Positions 19,578-33,712 of a stretch of 64,000 nt of DNA are shown piece after piece. The stretch spans positions 141,626-205,625 of the forward strand of contig NZ_FOXC01000002.1 of assembly GCF_900115605.1 (NCBI RefSeq), read 5' to 3'. A model generated the notes under the pieces. The model saw only the letters and a list, made by a program, of their open reading frames with translations, did not search any database and had not been told where the DNA came from. Each line of letters begins with the position of its first letter. Position 1 is the stretch's first letter. Source of the DNA: Halolactibacillus halophilus. GTDB lineage: Bacteria > Bacillota > Bacilli > Bacillales > Amphibacillaceae. A program made the position numbers and the translations under genes.

Positions 19578-21989
19578 CTACATAAGTTGTTGTGGGTTTA
19601 AATCAATATGGATCATTAACTGTTCTTTTCTACTTTCAGCTTCATAATGCTGTAGTATTTTTCTTAATACCGACATTAAGTCAGGTTCATCTTTATATTT
19701 TACCATGCATTGAAAGCGATAACGACCTTTAATTCTTTCAATCGGTGATGGCGTTGGACCAAGAATAACCGCTTCCTTCGTCAAATGTTTAACAAGTAAT
19801 TTTTGAATTACCCGCGTCACTTCTTCTGCCTTCAAGCGATTTTCGTGCGTCACCGTTATTAAGGTCAGGAAATAATACGGGGGATATTGATAGGCTTTTC
19901 TAAGGGCCATCTCTTGTTTGAAAAAACCGTGGTAGTCATAGTCTTTCGCGAACAACACACTATAATGTTCAGGCGTATACGTCTGAACAATAACTTCTCC
20001 AGTCAATTCATGCCTACCTGCCCGACCTGAAACCTGGGTGAGCAATTGAAAGGTCTTTTCTGCCGCTCTAAAGTCTGGCAAGTTTAATAAGCCATCAGCC
20101 GCAAGCACACCGACAAGAGTAACATCTGGAAAGTCTAGACCTTTCGCGATCATTTGTGTCCCTAGTAAGATATCAGCTTGTTTATTTCCAAATTGTTTCA
20201 ATAATCGTTCATGTGCGCCTTTTTTTCTTGTCGTATCAACATCCATGCGAATGATACGTGCTTCGGGGAAGGTTTCGTTTAAAGCTTCTTCAACCTTTTC
20301 TGTCCCAGTTCCGAAAAAGCGAATCGATTCTGACTGACAGTTTGGACAAACGTTAGGCATCGGCTCACTGTAATTGCAATAATGACATTTAAGCCGGTGA
20401 TCCCGTTGGTGATAGGTAAGCGAGATGTCACAAGATGGACATTCCACTGTATGCCCACAATCACGGCACATGACAAACGTTGAGTAACCACGTCGATTTA
20501 AAAACAGTACCACTTGTTCTCGTTTTTCAAGTCGCCGCTCGATGGCTTCTTTCAGTTGACGTGAAAACATTGTTCGATTGCCTTGATGCAGTTCTTCTCG
20601 CATGTCTTGAATCGTCACCTTTGGCATCAGTGATTGATTGATTCTTTCCGGCATCTCTATCAACTGATAGACGCCTTTTTTTGCTCGGGCATACGTTTCA
20701 AGTGTAGGTGTTGCCGTGCCTAATACAACCGGACACTTGTGATAGTCTGCCCGGTGTTTAGCGACATCACGAACGTGATAGCGCGGATGATCTTCTTGTT
20801 TATAGGTCGACTCATGTTCCTCGTCTATAATAATCATCCCGAGGTTTTCAAATGGCGCAAAAATAGCTGAGCGCGCCCCTACAGCCACACTGACCTGTTT
20901 CTTTTGGATTTTCCGCCATTCATCAAAACGTTCACCTTTAGATAAAGCGCTATGTAATACAGCCACCGCATCGCCAAAACGACGTTTAAAACGCTCAACC
21001 ATCATTGGTGTTAAACTAATTTCTGGTACGAGGACAATCGCTTCTTTGTCCTGTCTTATCGCTAAATCAATCGCCTGTAAGTAGACTTCTGTTTTACCAC
21101 TGCCAGTCACGCCGTGCAGTAAGAAGGTTTTTGCTTCGTGTTGATTCATCTTTCGAACAATCGCATCAAGCGCTTTTTGTTGTTGCGGAGCTAAGGTGAG
21201 CGGGGTTGTTTTTTCTGTTTCCCCTTGATAAGGGTCCCGATTCACTTGTTGTTTAACCAGGCGAATCAGTTGTTGGTCAATTAGCTTATTGAGTGTGTTT
21301 CGCGTTGTTTTATTGTCTTTCAGCACTTTTTTGAGTGGACGGGTTGCATGATCATCTAAAAAATATTGAACGAGTTCGAATTGTTTTTTGGACTGTTTAG
21401 TGAGGTCGGCTAAATAAAGATCGAATTTAGCTTCTGTTCCAATGACTTCAACCATTGTGACATATTTGAAACTTTCATTTGTTGACACGTGATAATCCCA
21501 CTCGACATTTCCTTTTCCAATCTCATCATTGACGATCCGTAAAGGAAAATCATCATTTAACTCGTCAAACCCAATATAATCCCGCCCGTCAAATAAATCA
21601 GCCAACCGTTGATTTATTGGTGGATGAAGCCGGTGGAGCGATTTATCATACGATGCTTTTAGCGCTTGTGGTAGCATCGCTTGAAAACTTGAAATAAAGT
21701 AACTCAGCGTTGACTCAGCAAGCCATTGACCTAAATCTATCAGTTCTTTTGTTAGAACAGGTTGTACATCAAGTGTCGTTTTAATTTGTTTTAACTTCGT
21801 TTCATCAAACGTCGTTTCATTAACTGTCTCTAACACATACCCCATAATCGTTCGATTACCAAATGGTACTATCACCCGCATACCAATCTCTATTGCTCCT
21901 AATAACTTATCAGGAATGAGGTAATCAAAGAATCGATTAATATTACTTGCGGGTACGTCGACGACAACTTTAGCAATTTTTTCTGTCAT
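19578..21989 (-). CDS. priA: Primosomal protein N' (PriA helicase)
   Basis: Restarts stalled replication forks by loading the primosome. 803 aa. An N-terminal 3'-DNA-binding domain is followed by a DEAD/DEAH helicase core with Walker [15 protein letters not shown] and IDEEHEST. A zinc-binding region follows with Cys pairs CRDC, CPSC, CHYC, CPNC between about residues 510 and 560. The C-terminal helicase motif QVSGRAGR is present. Overlaps coaBC by 4 nt. Confidence 0.96.
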   Translation of the reverse strand: MTEKIAKVVVDVPASNINRFFDYLIPDKLLGAIEIGMRVIVPFGNRTIMGYVLETVNETTFDETKLKQIKTTLDVQPVLTKELIDLGQWLAESTLSYFISSFQAMLPQALKASYDKSLHRLHPPINQRLADLFDGRDYIGFDELNDDFPLRIVNDEIGKGNVEWDYHVSTNESFKYVTMVEVIGTEAKFDLYLADLTKQSKKQFELVQYFLDDHATRPLKKVLKDNKTTRNTLNKLIDQQLIRLVKQQVNRDPYQGETEKTTPLTLAPQQQKALDAIVRKMNQHEAKTFLLHGVTGSGKTEVYLQAIDLAIRQDKEAIVLVPEISLTPMMVERFKRRFGDAVAVLHSALSKGERFDEWRKIQKKQVSVAVGARSAIFAPFENLGMIIIDEEHESTYKQEDHPRYHVRDVAKHRADYHKCPVVLGTATPTLETYARAKKGVYQLIEMPERINQSLMPKVTIQDMREELHQGNRTMFSRQLKEAIERRLEKREQVVLFLNRRGYSTFVMCRDCGHTVECPSCDISLTYHQRDHRLKCHYCNYSEPMPNVCPNCQSESIRFFGTGTEKVEEALNETFPEARIIRMDVDTTRKKGAHERLLKQFGNKQADILLGTQMIAKGLDFPDVTLVGVLAADGLLNLPDFRAAEKTFQLLTQVSGRAGRHELTGEVIVQTYTPEHYSVLFAKDYDYHGFFKQEMALRKAYQYPPYYFLTLITVTHENRLKAEEVTRVIQKLLVKHLTKEAVILGPTPSPIERIKGRYRFQCMVKYKDEPDLMSVLRKILQHYEAESRKEQLMIHIDLNPQQLM

Positions 21990-23191
21990 GCTTGATCAAC
22001 TTCCTCAGTAATGATTCGTAATATCTCTTTAGCCACTGCTCGCTTCGTTTGGAGCGGTAGGGTGTGTTCTTGGCCTGTTTTAGTCACGATTGTGACCGCA
22101 TTTGTATCGGCATGAAACCCTTGATTTGGCTTTGATACATCATTGATAACGACCATATCAAGTTGTTTATTAATTAATTTCTCTTTACCATAAGCAACGA
22201 CATCTTCTGTCTCCGCCGCAAACCCTACCAAATATTGATTGGTTTTTTGGTCACCGAGTGTTTTTAAAATATCTTTTGTTCGAACCATATCGAGTGCGAG
22301 TGGTTTGGTTTGTTTTTTTAGCTTTTGGTCATACGTGACCTTAGGCGTATAATCACTAACAGCCGCGGTCTTGATCACAATATCCGCTTCATCATAGCGT
22401 GACGTAACCACCTCATACATCTCTTTAGCTGATACTACATCTACTCGCGTGACACCTCCGGGTGTCTCAAGTTGCACTGGACCACTCACGAGCGTTACGT
22501 TAGCCCCTAACTCAGCGGCCACTGTGGCTAATTGATAGCCCATTTTCCCTGATGAGTGATTGGTCAAAAATCTAACTGGATCAATTTTCTCCTGGGTTGG
22601 ACCAGCTGTAATTAAGACGTGTTTCCCCTGTAAAAGCGAGGCTTGACGTGATTTCTCCTTAAGGAAGTGAACAATCTCCTCTGGTTCAGCTAAACGGCCT
22701 TTCCCAACATATCCGCACGCAAGATAGCCTTCATCTGGCTCAATAAATGTCACACCACGCTGTTGTAACGTGTCCATATTGTTTATAACCGCAGCATGTT
22801 CATACATATGTACATTCATCGCAGGGGCAAAAAACACAGGAGACGTTGCCGCAAGTAGCATTGTCGATAATAAATCATCCGCGATGCCGTTTGCATATTT
22901 ACCAATGATATTCGCTGTAGCTGGGGCGACGACGACATAATCTGCCCAATCAGCTAAGGCAATATGTTGAATTTCAGCTGCATCTAGTTCATCAAATGTA
23001 TCTAAATAGACAGGCTGACGAGAAATAGCTTGAAATGACAGGGAAGTGACAAACTTTTGGGCACCGCTTGTTAAAATCACTTTGACAATCGCTCCACTTT
23101 GTGTCAATTTACTCGTTAAGCTAATGGCTTTATAAGCCGCAATGCCACCTGTGACGCCAAGGACAATCTTTTTTCCTGATAAAGTCATCAT
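21986..23191 (-). CDS. coaBC: Bifunctional phosphopantothenoylcysteine decarboxylase/synthetase
   Basis: Two steps of coenzyme A synthesis. 401 aa. The N-terminal CoaC flavoprotein part (about 1-185) shows GVTGGIAAYKA, APATANIIGKYANGIADDLL, PAMNVHMYEH and the active-site Cys in ACGYVGKGRLAEPEEI. The C-terminal CoaB part begins with HVLITAGPTQEKIDPVRFL and includes NHSSGKMGYQLA. Length and order are those of Bacillus Dfp/CoaBC. Follows rpoZ after a hairpin. Confidence 0.96.
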   Translation of the reverse strand: MMTLSGKKIVLGVTGGIAAYKAISLTSKLTQSGAIVKVILTSGAQKFVTSLSFQAISRQPVYLDTFDELDAAEIQHIALADWADYVVVAPATANIIGKYANGIADDLLSTMLLAATSPVFFAPAMNVHMYEHAAVINNMDTLQQRGVTFIEPDEGYLACGYVGKGRLAEPEEIVHFLKEKSRQASLLQGKHVLITAGPTQEKIDPVRFLTNHSSGKMGYQLATVAAELGANVTLVSGPVQLETPGGVTRVDVVSAKEMYEVVTSRYDEADIVIKTAAVSDYTPKVTYDQKLKKQTKPLALDMVRTKDILKTLGDQKTNQYLVGFAAETEDVVAYGKEKLINKQLDMVVINDVSKPNQGFHADTNAVTIVTKTGQEHTLPLQTKRAVAKEILRIITEEVDQA

Positions 23192-23211
23192 GACCCATCC
23201 TTTCTATATGC

Positions 23212-23253
23212 ATGAAAACCCCCTAGCCACCGTATTTGGCGAACAAGGGGGTT
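23212..23253 (-). terminator. Terminator-like hairpin after rpoZ
   Basis: Outer stem AACCCCC (23217-23223) with GGGGGTT (23247-23253), inner GCCA/TGGC. On the minus strand it is followed by TTTTC. Partial terminator between rpoZ and coaBC. Confidence 0.7.
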
Positions 23254-23266
23254 AACGTGTGAAGAT

Positions 23267-23482
23267 TTAGCGACGTTCTTTGTATTCAGTTGAAATATAT
23301 GTCAACTTATCAGCATAGATTTCTTCTAGCGCAATCCCAACGTTAGTTGCAGATGTTGGTTTTTCAATTTGAACAATTTTTTCATCTTGAATTTGGCGTG
23401 CACGACGTGATGATAATGTCACAAGGGTATACTTTGAATTAATTTTCGTTAATAATTGGTCAATAGATGGCTCTAACATCAT
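23267..23482 (-). CDS. rpoZ: DNA-directed RNA polymerase omega subunit
   Basis: Small assembly subunit of RNA polymerase. 71 aa. [30 protein letters not shown] is the characteristic N-terminal block. The start overlaps the gmk stop (ATGA), and GGAGGTGA lies 7 nt upstream of the ATG at 23482. Order remA-gmk-rpoZ-coaBC-priA is that of Bacillus. Confidence 0.96.
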   Translation of the reverse strand: MMLEPSIDQLLTKINSKYTLVTLSSRRARQIQDEKIVQIEKPTSATNVGIALEEIYADKLTYISTEYKERR

Positions 23483-24102
23483 GATTGACTCACCTCCAAA
23501 ATTTTCTTATATTCAGATGCCACACGTTCTCGTTTACAATGTTCACTTTTAACAATCGCTTGGACATTTTCAACCGCATGATCAACTCGATCATTTACAA
23601 CGACGTAATCGTAAGCATCCATCATATCGATTTCTTCTTTCGCGGCATTTAGACGATTCATTACTAAAGATTCTGTTTCTGTTCCGCGACTAACAATTCG
23701 ATTTTTTAACTCTTCCAAGCTTGGTGGTGATAAGAAAATAAACACCCCTTCTGGGAAGTTTGCTTTCACTTGCAGTGCACCTTGAACTTCAATTTCCAAA
23801 AAGACATCATTGCCTTCTTCTAATTGTTGTTCAACATACTCACGTGGCGTACCGTAGTAATTACCGACATACTCCGCATGTTCAAGCAGTTGATTGTTTT
23901 CAATCATGTGTTCAAAAGCTTCCTTTGAACGATAAAAATAATCGACGCCTTCTTGCTCACCCGGTCGCATCGGACGCGTGGTCATTGATGTTGAATACTT
24001 TAATGATGTATCCTTTTTAAACAGTGCTTTTCTAACAGTGCCTTTTCCTACACCTGAAGGTCCAGATAGAACGAAAAGAATACCTTTTTGTTTAAATAAC
24101 AA
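23479..24102 (-). CDS. gmk: Guanylate kinase
   Basis: Phosphorylates GMP to GDP. P-loop [16 protein letters not shown] near the N-terminus, the GMP-binding [20 protein letters not shown] and [11 protein letters not shown] are typical. No ATG is suitably placed; TTG at 24102 (reading [17 protein letters not shown]) follows GGGGGAG by 5 nt and gives 207 aa, near the B. subtilis length. A TTG at 24120 would place the binding site inside the gene. Follows remA by about 35 nt. Confidence 0.95.
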   Translation of the reverse strand: MLFKQKGILFVLSGPSGVGKGTVRKALFKKDTSLKYSTSMTTRPMRPGEQEGVDYFYRSKEAFEHMIENNQLLEHAEYVGNYYGTPREYVEQQLEEGNDVFLEIEVQGALQVKANFPEGVFIFLSPPSLEELKNRIVSRGTETESLVMNRLNAAKEEIDMMDAYDYVVVNDRVDHAVENVQAIVKSEHCKRERVASEYKKILEVSQS

Positions 24103-24136
24103 AGTTACTCCCCCAATCAAACTAATCTCATTAGCA

Positions 24137-24397
24137 TTAATCTAATAATTCTTCTTCGTGCGTGATGACGCGATTTCCGACTGTTTCTGGTTGTACCGCA
24201 GATAACACGATATGATCACTATCTGTAATAATGACTGCACGGGTTCGTCTACCATATGTTGCATCAATAAGTTTATTATTCTCTCTTGCGACAGAAATAA
24301 TACGTTTGATTGGCGCAGACTCTGGTGAAACAATCGTAATGATCCGGTTGGCTGAAACAACATTACCAAATCCGATATTGATTAATCGTAAACTCAA
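24137..24397 (-). CDS. remA: Extracellular matrix regulatory protein RemA (DUF370)
   Basis: DNA-binding regulator; in B. subtilis it activates biofilm matrix operons and osmoprotection genes. The region from [20 protein letters not shown] to [21 protein letters not shown] is nearly invariant in the family. Start chosen at TTG 24397, 7 nt after GGGGGAG, giving 86 aa; the in-frame ATG at 24433 would add residues absent from the family. First gene of the gmk-rpoZ-coaBC run. Confidence 0.93.
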   Translation of the reverse strand: MSLRLINIGFGNVVSANRIITIVSPESAPIKRIISVARENNKLIDATYGRRTRAVIITDSDHIVLSAVQPETVGNRVITHEEELLD

Positions 24398-24650
24398 AAT
24401 TTTGCTCCCCCTTAAACTATAGCCGCTCATCATATGAATGACATAATAATCTTTATAATTATAGTATAAAAAGCGTCATTTTGGAATGCTTCTTGACGAA
24501 ATTCTTTATTCTGCCAACAATCTCTTCTATTCCTTATATCTTCAGTATACACAATCAAGCCGATCTTTGTAAATGTTTGATGAAGTAAGTTAGTAACGTT
24601 TCACATAAGCTGACAATGATCGATCGGTATCATCCCAACTGATTCCGTGC

Positions 24651-24656
24651 TATAAT
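24651..24656 (+). promoter_or_regulatory. Extended -10 promoter for rqcH
   Basis: TGCTATAAT, with the -10 hexamer at 24651-24656 and the TG extension in front. No good -35. The leader would be only about 14 nt, just enough for the GAGGTG binding site. Confidence 0.6.
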
Positions 24657-24676
24657 ATCAACACGAGGTGATGATA

Positions 24677-26392
24677 ATGACGTATGATGGTTTAGTGACA
24701 CGACGCGTAAGTAAAGAGTTGCACACCTTACTTGCAACTGGTCGTATCTTAAAAATATATCAACCAACAAAAACAGAATTAGTGTTAAATATTCGGGCCA
24801 ATGGTCAAACGCACCGCTTATTATTATCGATGCATCCTGTCTATGCCCGAGTACATTTAACAGCTGAAAAATATACCAACCCAAAGGAACCACCGATGTT
24901 TTGTATGTTACTGAGAAAACATTTAGAAGGTAGCTTTATCCACAACATTTCGCAATATGAGAATGAACGAATCATTGAGCTATCTATTCAAGGTAAGAAC
25001 GAAATCGGAGATGATGTTAGAAAACGGCTTGTCATAGAAATTATGGGGAAACACTCCAATATTATTTTAGTTGATGCCGATAAAGGACACATTTTGGATG
25101 CGATGAAACATTTATCACCGTATCAAAACCGGTTCCGTACGATTCAACCGGGACAAGCTTACATCTATCCACCAACGCAAGGAAAAGTGAACCCCTTCAA
25201 TTTGACTAAAGAAGTGCGCCACTCAACGATAGAATCAGCTTCAGATGAGCGTCCGTTCTTAAACCATTTCATGGGGATTTCCCCACAAATCGAACAAGAA
25301 ATCAAAACGTTCGGCGATGACTTAGATGCCCAAATTGAAGGCTTCGAGCAGCTTTTAGCTAAAGTCAATAATGGACCTGTTGAGCCTGTAATCGATCAAT
25401 CACAGGCTGCTTTTTATCTATTTCCACTCACATCCTTTACGGCTGACTTAAAACCGTTTGAATCCGTCAATCTGCTTTTGGATTATTACTACCGCGATAA
25501 AGCCGACCGTGACTTAGTTAAACAGCGTGCAGGTGATTTAATCCGGGTATTACAAAATGAACGCAGTAAAACAGTGAGAAAGATTAAAAAGCAACAACAG
25601 ACATTAAAAAAAGCTGAAAACGCTGCGCGCTATCAAAAAATGGGCGAATTGTTGACTGCTCATATGCATTTAGTGAAACAGGGAGATGCGTCCGTTGAGG
25701 TGTTAGACTATTACGAAGATGACACACCGACACTAACAATTGAACTCAATCCAAATAAATCACCAAGTGAGAATGCTCAAAGTTATTTTAAGACGTATCA
25801 AAAACTTAAAACATCAAAACGCATATTAGATATTGAAATCAAAAAGGCATACGAGATGATTGCTTACCTTGACCAGCTGATTGAACAAATTGAAAAAGCA
25901 CGCTTAGAAGATTTAATTGAGATTAGAGAAGAGTTAGAAGAAGAAGGTCTGATCAAAAAGAAAGTCGCGAAGAATCAGAAAAAGAATAAACCTAAAAAGC
26001 CAACACCCGACCGCTATCAATCTAGTGACGGGACGCCTATCTTTGTCGGTAAAAATAATAAACAAAACGAGTACTTGACGATGAAATTTGCAAGTAAACA
26101 AAACATCTGGTTACACACAAAAGACATTCCAGGTTCTCATGTGGTGATTCGTGCCGATGACCCAAGTGAAACAACGTTAACTGAAGCGGCTATGTTAGCG
26201 GCATATTTCAGTAAAGCCCAACAGTCAAGTTCTGTTCCTGTTGACTATACAGAGATCAAACATGTGCATAAACCAAGCGGCGCAAAGCCCGGGTATGTCA
26301 TTTATGATTCTCAAAAAACACTCGCTGTTACGCCAAAGAAAGATGTGGTTGAACAGTTAAAACAAAACGAAAATCTCGCGAGCGATAAGTAA
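24677..26392 (+). CDS. rqcH: RqcH, ribosome quality control factor (NFACT protein, YloA/FbpA type)
   Basis: Binds split 50S subunits with stalled peptidyl-tRNA and directs C-terminal alanine tailing. 571 aa. NFACT-N (1-200) has EPPMFCMLLRKHLEG and EIMGKHSNIILVD; a coiled-coil region rich in K/E follows (about 280-440); NFACT-R (about 455-560) has NIWLHTKDIPGSHVVIR. The start ATG 24677 follows GAGGTG by 6 nt. In the B. subtilis protein residues 97-98 are the functional DR pair; here they read ER. Plus strand, convergent with the pyr operon. Confidence 0.95.
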   Translation: MTYDGLVTRRVSKELHTLLATGRILKIYQPTKTELVLNIRANGQTHRLLLSMHPVYARVHLTAEKYTNPKEPPMFCMLLRKHLEGSFIHNISQYENERIIELSIQGKNEIGDDVRKRLVIEIMGKHSNIILVDADKGHILDAMKHLSPYQNRFRTIQPGQAYIYPPTQGKVNPFNLTKEVRHSTIESASDERPFLNHFMGISPQIEQEIKTFGDDLDAQIEGFEQLLAKVNNGPVEPVIDQSQAAFYLFPLTSFTADLKPFESVNLLLDYYYRDKADRDLVKQRAGDLIRVLQNERSKTVRKIKKQQQTLKKAENAARYQKMGELLTAHMHLVKQGDASVEVLDYYEDDTPTLTIELNPNKSPSENAQSYFKTYQKLKTSKRILDIEIKKAYEMIAYLDQLIEQIEKARLEDLIEIREELEEEGLIKKKVAKNQKKNKPKKPTPDRYQSSDGTPIFVGKNNKQNEYLTMKFASKQNIWLHTKDIPGSHVVIRADDPSETTLTEAAMLAAYFSKAQQSSSVPVDYTEIKHVHKPSGAKPGYVIYDSQKTLAVTPKKDVVEQLKQNENLASDK

Positions 26393-26431
26393 ACAAAAGA
26401 CGCCTCACATTGTTGTGAGTGCGTCTTTTGT
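26393..26431. terminator. Bidirectional terminator between rqcH and pyrE
   Basis: Long stem: ACAAAAGACGC pairs with GCGTCTTTTGT, with an inner CTCACA/TGTGAG stem. A-rich on one side and T-rich on the other, so it can end both convergent transcripts. Confidence 0.92.
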
Positions 26432-26444
26432 TCATTGTGTGTCA

Positions 26445-27051
26445 TTACGATAGCGTATCGCGCCAGTTTTGTAGATCTTGATGTTCCACTTTCGTAATCT
26501 TTCCTTCATCCAATAAGTATTGAATCAATTGATCAAAGTTTGCGAGTGTTTCATATCGACTATTAACAGCTTCAAATGCCTCATCTGCTTTTTTTAAACC
26601 GTAACTGAAAATCGCGAGTACTTTCACGACCGTTGCCCCTACTGCTTCAATCGCACGGATTGTTTCAATCACAGACCCTCCCGTTGAAATTAAATCTTCA
26701 ATAACGACAATCCGATCGCCAGGTTTAATCACACCTTCAATCTGATTTTCTTTGCCATGTTTTTTGGCTGAACCGCGCACATAACTCATCGGTAAGTCAA
26801 GCTCTGAGCTTAACCAGGCCGCATGCGGAATACCTGCGGTGGCACAACCTGATATCCCGTCTAGTTCTTCTTTTATATCAACCAGTTTATTCATAAAGCC
26901 TGTTGTAATTAATTTTCTTACCTCTGGATAACTCATCGTTAGCCGGTTGTCACAATAGATGGGTGATTTGATACCTGATGTCCACGTAAAAGAGCGATCT
27001 GGTTTAATTTGAACCGCATCGATGTCAAGTAAGTGTTTAATGATTCGTTGT

Positions 27052-27062
<11 letters not shown>
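26445..27062 (-). CDS. pyrE: Orotate phosphoribosyltransferase
   Basis: Forms OMP from orotate and PRPP. 205 aa. The PRPP motif RIVVIEDLISTGGSVIETIRAIEA and the substrate-loop region GSAKKHGKENQIEG are present. Last gene of the pyrimidine operon; overlaps pyrF by 11 nt and ends before the rqcH/pyrE terminator. Confidence 0.96.
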
Positions 27063-29429
<2,367 letters not shown>

Positions 29430-29430
<1 letters not shown>

Positions 29431-32400
29431 TAACGAATGACCTCCTGATTAACAACCATGGGACGTGCTTGGAACGTTGTTTGATCGATCACATTAAGAA
29501 TAGCCCGGGCTGTATCTAGACTAGTGAGAGAAGCAATCCCATGCTCAACTGCTGCTCGTCTGATTTTAAAGCCGTCACTAAGTGGTTTATTCCCAGACGT
29601 CAGTGTATTAACAACAAAGTGGACCGCATTCTTTTCAACCAGCGTTAAGACATTTTCTTTGTCAGAACCTATCTTATCTACAGCTGTTGCCACCACACCG
29701 TGATCGGATAAATGTTGAGCTGTTCCAGCAGTCGCATAAATATCAAAACCGAGTTGTTGGAACCCGCGAGCAATCGCTGTTGCTTCTGTTTTATCTTTAT
29801 CTGCGACGGTAAATAAGACAGCCCCTTCAAATGGGATCTCAATACCCGAGGCGACAAGACCTTTAAATAACGCCTTGGCTAGCGTTTTATCACGCCCAAT
29901 CGCTTCACCGGTTGATTTCATTTCTGGTCCTAAGATTGTATCAACACTTTTAAGTTTCTGGAAGCTAAAGACCGGAACCTTAACAGAGACATGATCGGCT
30001 TCTTCCAGTAAACCTTCTTCAAACCCAAGACTCTTTAACGCTTCACCCATGATGGCACGTGTTGCCAGATTGGCCATCGTCACGTCTGTAATTTTACTTA
30101 AGAATGGAATTGTCCGGCTCGCGCGCGGGTTTACTTCAAGCACGTACACATCATTCTGGTGAACAACAAACTGAATATTGATCAGACCTTTAATCTTTAA
30201 GGCTTTAGCAATCTTAATCGTTGTGTCAATGATTTGTTGTTTTATTGCTTTACTTAAGCGCTGGGTAGGGTACACCGCAATCGAATCACCTGAGTGCACA
30301 CCCGCGCGTTCAATATGTTCCATAATCCCTGGAATAATTGTCGTATCACCATCACTGATCGCATCCACCTCAACTTCAATCCCAGTTAAATATTTATCTA
30401 TCAGCACAGGGTGTTTACGTTTTATATGCGTGGTTTTTTCTAAGTAGTGGGCTAGCTCCTCGTCGTTATAGACGATTTCCATTTGACTACCGCCGATCAC
30501 ATAAGAAGGTCTAACCAGTACCGGGTAACCGATGCGATTCGCAACTACTTTTGCTTCAGCAAGTGCCTTCACACTCTCACCTTGCGGCTGTGGAATCGAT
30601 AAGCTCGTCAACAGTTGCTCAAACTTATCACGGTCTTCTGCGCGGTCAATCGCTTCGAGGTCAGTACCAAGAATCGTCACCCCTCGTCTTGTTAGCCCAT
30701 CAGCTAAGTTAATCGCGGTCTGTCCGCCAAACTGGACAATCACACCTACTGGTTGTTCCAGCTCAACAACATGCATAACATCTTCTAAGGTTAGTGGTTC
30801 AAAATACAATTTATCTGATACACTAAAGTCAGTTGATACCGTTTCTGGGTTTGAATTCATAATAATTGCCTCGTAGCCCATTTCTTTTAAGGCAAGGACA
30901 GAGTGGACGGTCGCATAATCAAACTCAATCCCTTGTCCAATCCGAATCGGTCCTGAGCCAATGACGATAACTTTGTCTCGCTTAGACACGCATGATTCTT
31001 GTTCTTCCTCGTAGCTCGAGTAGAAGTACGGTGTACTTGATTCAAATTCTGCCGCACACGTATCAACCATTTTATAAACCGGCTTAATATTGTGTTCCAT
31101 CCGCATGTTGTAGATATCATCTTCTGACACCATCGTAATCCGTTCCAGTTGACGGTCAGAAAAGCCCAACTTTTTGGCCTGTTCTAAAGACTCAAGTGTG
31201 AGTGATTCATGTAATAATACATGTTCAAACGCAATAATTTTATTGATTTTCGTTAAAAAGAACCAATCAATTTTGGTTAGTTCAAATAACTGTTCGACGC
31301 TGTAATCCCGGCGCATCAGTTCAGCTAGTATGAAGATACGTCGGTCATCTGCTTTCACTACTTGTTCGACTAAGTCATCATCGGCTAAATCAACACATTC
31401 TGGCAAGTAAAAATCATCATCATTAAAGTCAAGTGAACGAATGCCTTTTAAGAAGGACTCTTCAAAGGTCCGACCAATCGCCATGACTTCCCCTGTTGCT
31501 TTCATTTGGGTACCGAGGGTTCGGTTACCGGATGTGAATTTATCAAATGGGAAACGTGGGAACTTAGTAACGACATAGTCAAGCGCTGGTTCAAAGGCGC
31601 TGTAAGTTGTTTCAGTCACTGGATTTTTAATTTCATCAAGGGTTAAACCGATGGCGATTTTCGCCGCAATCTTCGCAATCGGATACCCGGTTGCTTTTGA
31701 AGCAAGCGCACTTGAACGACTAACACGTGGATTCACTTCAATGATGTAATATTGGAAACTATCTGGGTCAAGGGCAAGTTGCACATTACAGCCTCCCTCA
31801 ATCTCTAAAGCACGAATAATCTTAAGCGAGGCATTTCGTAACAGTTGATACTCGCGGTCACTTAGTGTTTGTGACGGGGCAACAACGATCGAATCTCCAG
31901 TATGAATCCCAACCGGATCAATATTTTCCATATTACATACAACAATCGCTTGATCATTTTTATCACGCATCACTTCATATTCTATTTCTTTAAATCCAGC
32001 AATATTGCGTTCAATTAAGCATTGATTCACCGGCGAATACTGTAAGCCGCTTCTGGTAATCTCACGAAGGTCTTGTTCGTTATAACACATCCCCCCGCCC
32101 GAACCACCGAGTGTATATGCAGGTCTAACAATAAGCGGATAACCAATCTCACCTGCAAAGGCAAGTGCTTCATCAACCGAATTAACAATTTCACTTTCCG
32201 GTACCGGTTCATTTAAATCATGCATTAACTGGCGAAACTTTTCACGGTCTTCCGCTAGTTGAATCGCATCTAGACTTGTCCCAAGCATCTCAGTTGGGTA
32301 TTTTTCTAATATCCCGCTATTTTCTAGCGCAATCGCTAAGTTTAATCCCGTTTGCCCACCGAGGGTCGGTAAAATGGCATCAGGACGCTCTTTTTGAATA

Positions 32401-32630
32401 ATCTTTGATAAATATTCTACTGTTAACGGTTCCATATAAACCGTATCCGCAACCGTATGGTCGGTCATAATTGTTGCTGGGTTAGAGTTCGCTAGCACAA
32501 CCGTATAGCCTTCTTCTCTTAATGCTTGACAGGCTTGTGTGCCTGAGTAATCGAATTCTGCTGCTTGACCAATAATAATCGGTCCGGAACCAATAACGAG
32601 AATCTTATTAATATTTGTACGTTTTGGCAT
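29430..32630 (-). CDS. carB: Carbamoyl phosphate synthase large subunit
   Basis: Makes carbamoyl phosphate from bicarbonate, glutamine-derived ammonia and two ATP. 1066 aa, full length. Two homologous ATP-grasp halves start with [19 protein letters not shown] and [19 protein letters not shown]; each has the [16 protein letters not shown] motif. The last 130 residues or so form the MGS-like allosteric domain. Its place in the pyr operon makes it the pyrimidine-linked enzyme (pyrAB of Bacillus). Abuts carA and pyrK. Confidence 0.97.
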
Positions 32631-33712
32631 TAGAGCGCCTCCTTGTTGAGTCGTTTTGCGGCTTCAATATTGGCCATAAATTGATCAAATAAGTAACCCG
32701 TATCTTCAGGTCCTGGTGAACTCTCTGGATGATACTGCACACAGAACGTCGGGTGCGTTTTATGCCTAACCCCTTCAACCGAATCATCATTGATTGCAAT
32801 GTGGGTCAGTTCTAGGTCTGTTTCCGCTAGCGAAGAACGTTTAACCGCATACCCGTGATTTTGAGAAGTCATATGCGTTTTACCGATCGTTAAGTCTTTT
32901 ACCGGGTGGTTTGATCCCCGATGACCGAAACGCATTTTTTCTGTATCGGCTCCTGCTGCGAGTGAGATTAATTGGTGACCGAGACAAATCCCGAACACAG
33001 GTACTTCTTTCATGATGGATTTGATCATATCAATCGCTACCGGCACATCTTTTGGGTCTCCGGGTCCATTCGTTAACATAATGCCTTCTGGCTTTAACAT
33101 TAAAATTTGTTCAGCGGTATAGTCATATGGCACCACTGTCACATGACAGTTTCGTTTCGTTAAATCTCGTAAAATACCATGCTTCATTCCAAAATCTACT
33201 AACACCACGCGGTGGCCTCTTCCGGGGACAACATAAGGATTTTTCGTTGAAACACGACTGACTTGGTCAGTCATCGTTTTAGAAAAGGTTGGGACATTAT
33301 TATTTATCTGACCAGCTTCAGTCAAAACGGCTCGCATCGTGCCGTGCTTACGAATGATTTTTGTCAATTTTCTTGTATCAATGCCACTAATAGCGGGAAT
33401 CTTTTTTTGTTTAAGAAAGTCGTCCAATGTCTCTTCATTTCTAAAGTTTGACGGCGCATCGCACATTTCTTTAACGACAAAGCCAAACACTGAAGGATCA
33501 ATTGATTCAAAATCGTCACGATTAATACCGTAGTTTCCTATCAATGGATACGTCATTGTGACGATTTGACCACAATAAGACGGATCAGATATAATTTCTT
33601 GATAGCCAGTCATCCCTGTATTAAAGACAATTTCTCCTTCTTTTTGGTGTGAATCCCCGTAAGCATCCCCCGTAAACACCGTACCGTCTTCTAATATAAG
33701 TTGTCGTTTCAT
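32630..33712 (-). CDS. carA: Carbamoyl phosphate synthase small (glutaminase) subunit
   Basis: Hydrolyses glutamine and delivers ammonia to CarB. 360 aa. The C-terminal class I amidotransferase domain has the nucleophile in [17 protein letters not shown] and the His/Glu pair in [17 protein letters not shown]-terminal interaction domain starts [19 protein letters not shown]. Overlaps pyrC by 4 nt and abuts carB. Equivalent to pyrAA of B. subtilis. Confidence 0.97.
   Translation of the reverse strand: MKRQLILEDGTVFTGDAYGDSHQKEGEIVFNTGMTGYQEIISDPSYCGQIVTMTYPLIGNYGINRDDFESIDPSVFGFVVKEMCDAPSNFRNEETLDDFLKQKKIPAISGIDTRKLTKIIRKHGTMRAVLTEAGQINNNVPTFSKTMTDQVSRVSTKNPYVVPGRGHRVVLVDFGMKHGILRDLTKRNCHVTVVPYDYTAEQILMLKPEGIMLTNGPGDPKDVPVAIDMIKSIMKEVPVFGICLGHQLISLAAGADTEKMRFGHRGSNHPVKDLTIGKTHMTSQNHGYAVKRSSLAETDLELTHIAINDDSVEGVRHKTHPTFCVQYHPESSPGPEDTGYLFDQFMANIEAAKRLNKEAL

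Noticed and set aside
30178..30876. Long plus-strand frames inside carB
   Set aside because: Antisense shadows of a full-length conserved gene; no binding sites or motifs.
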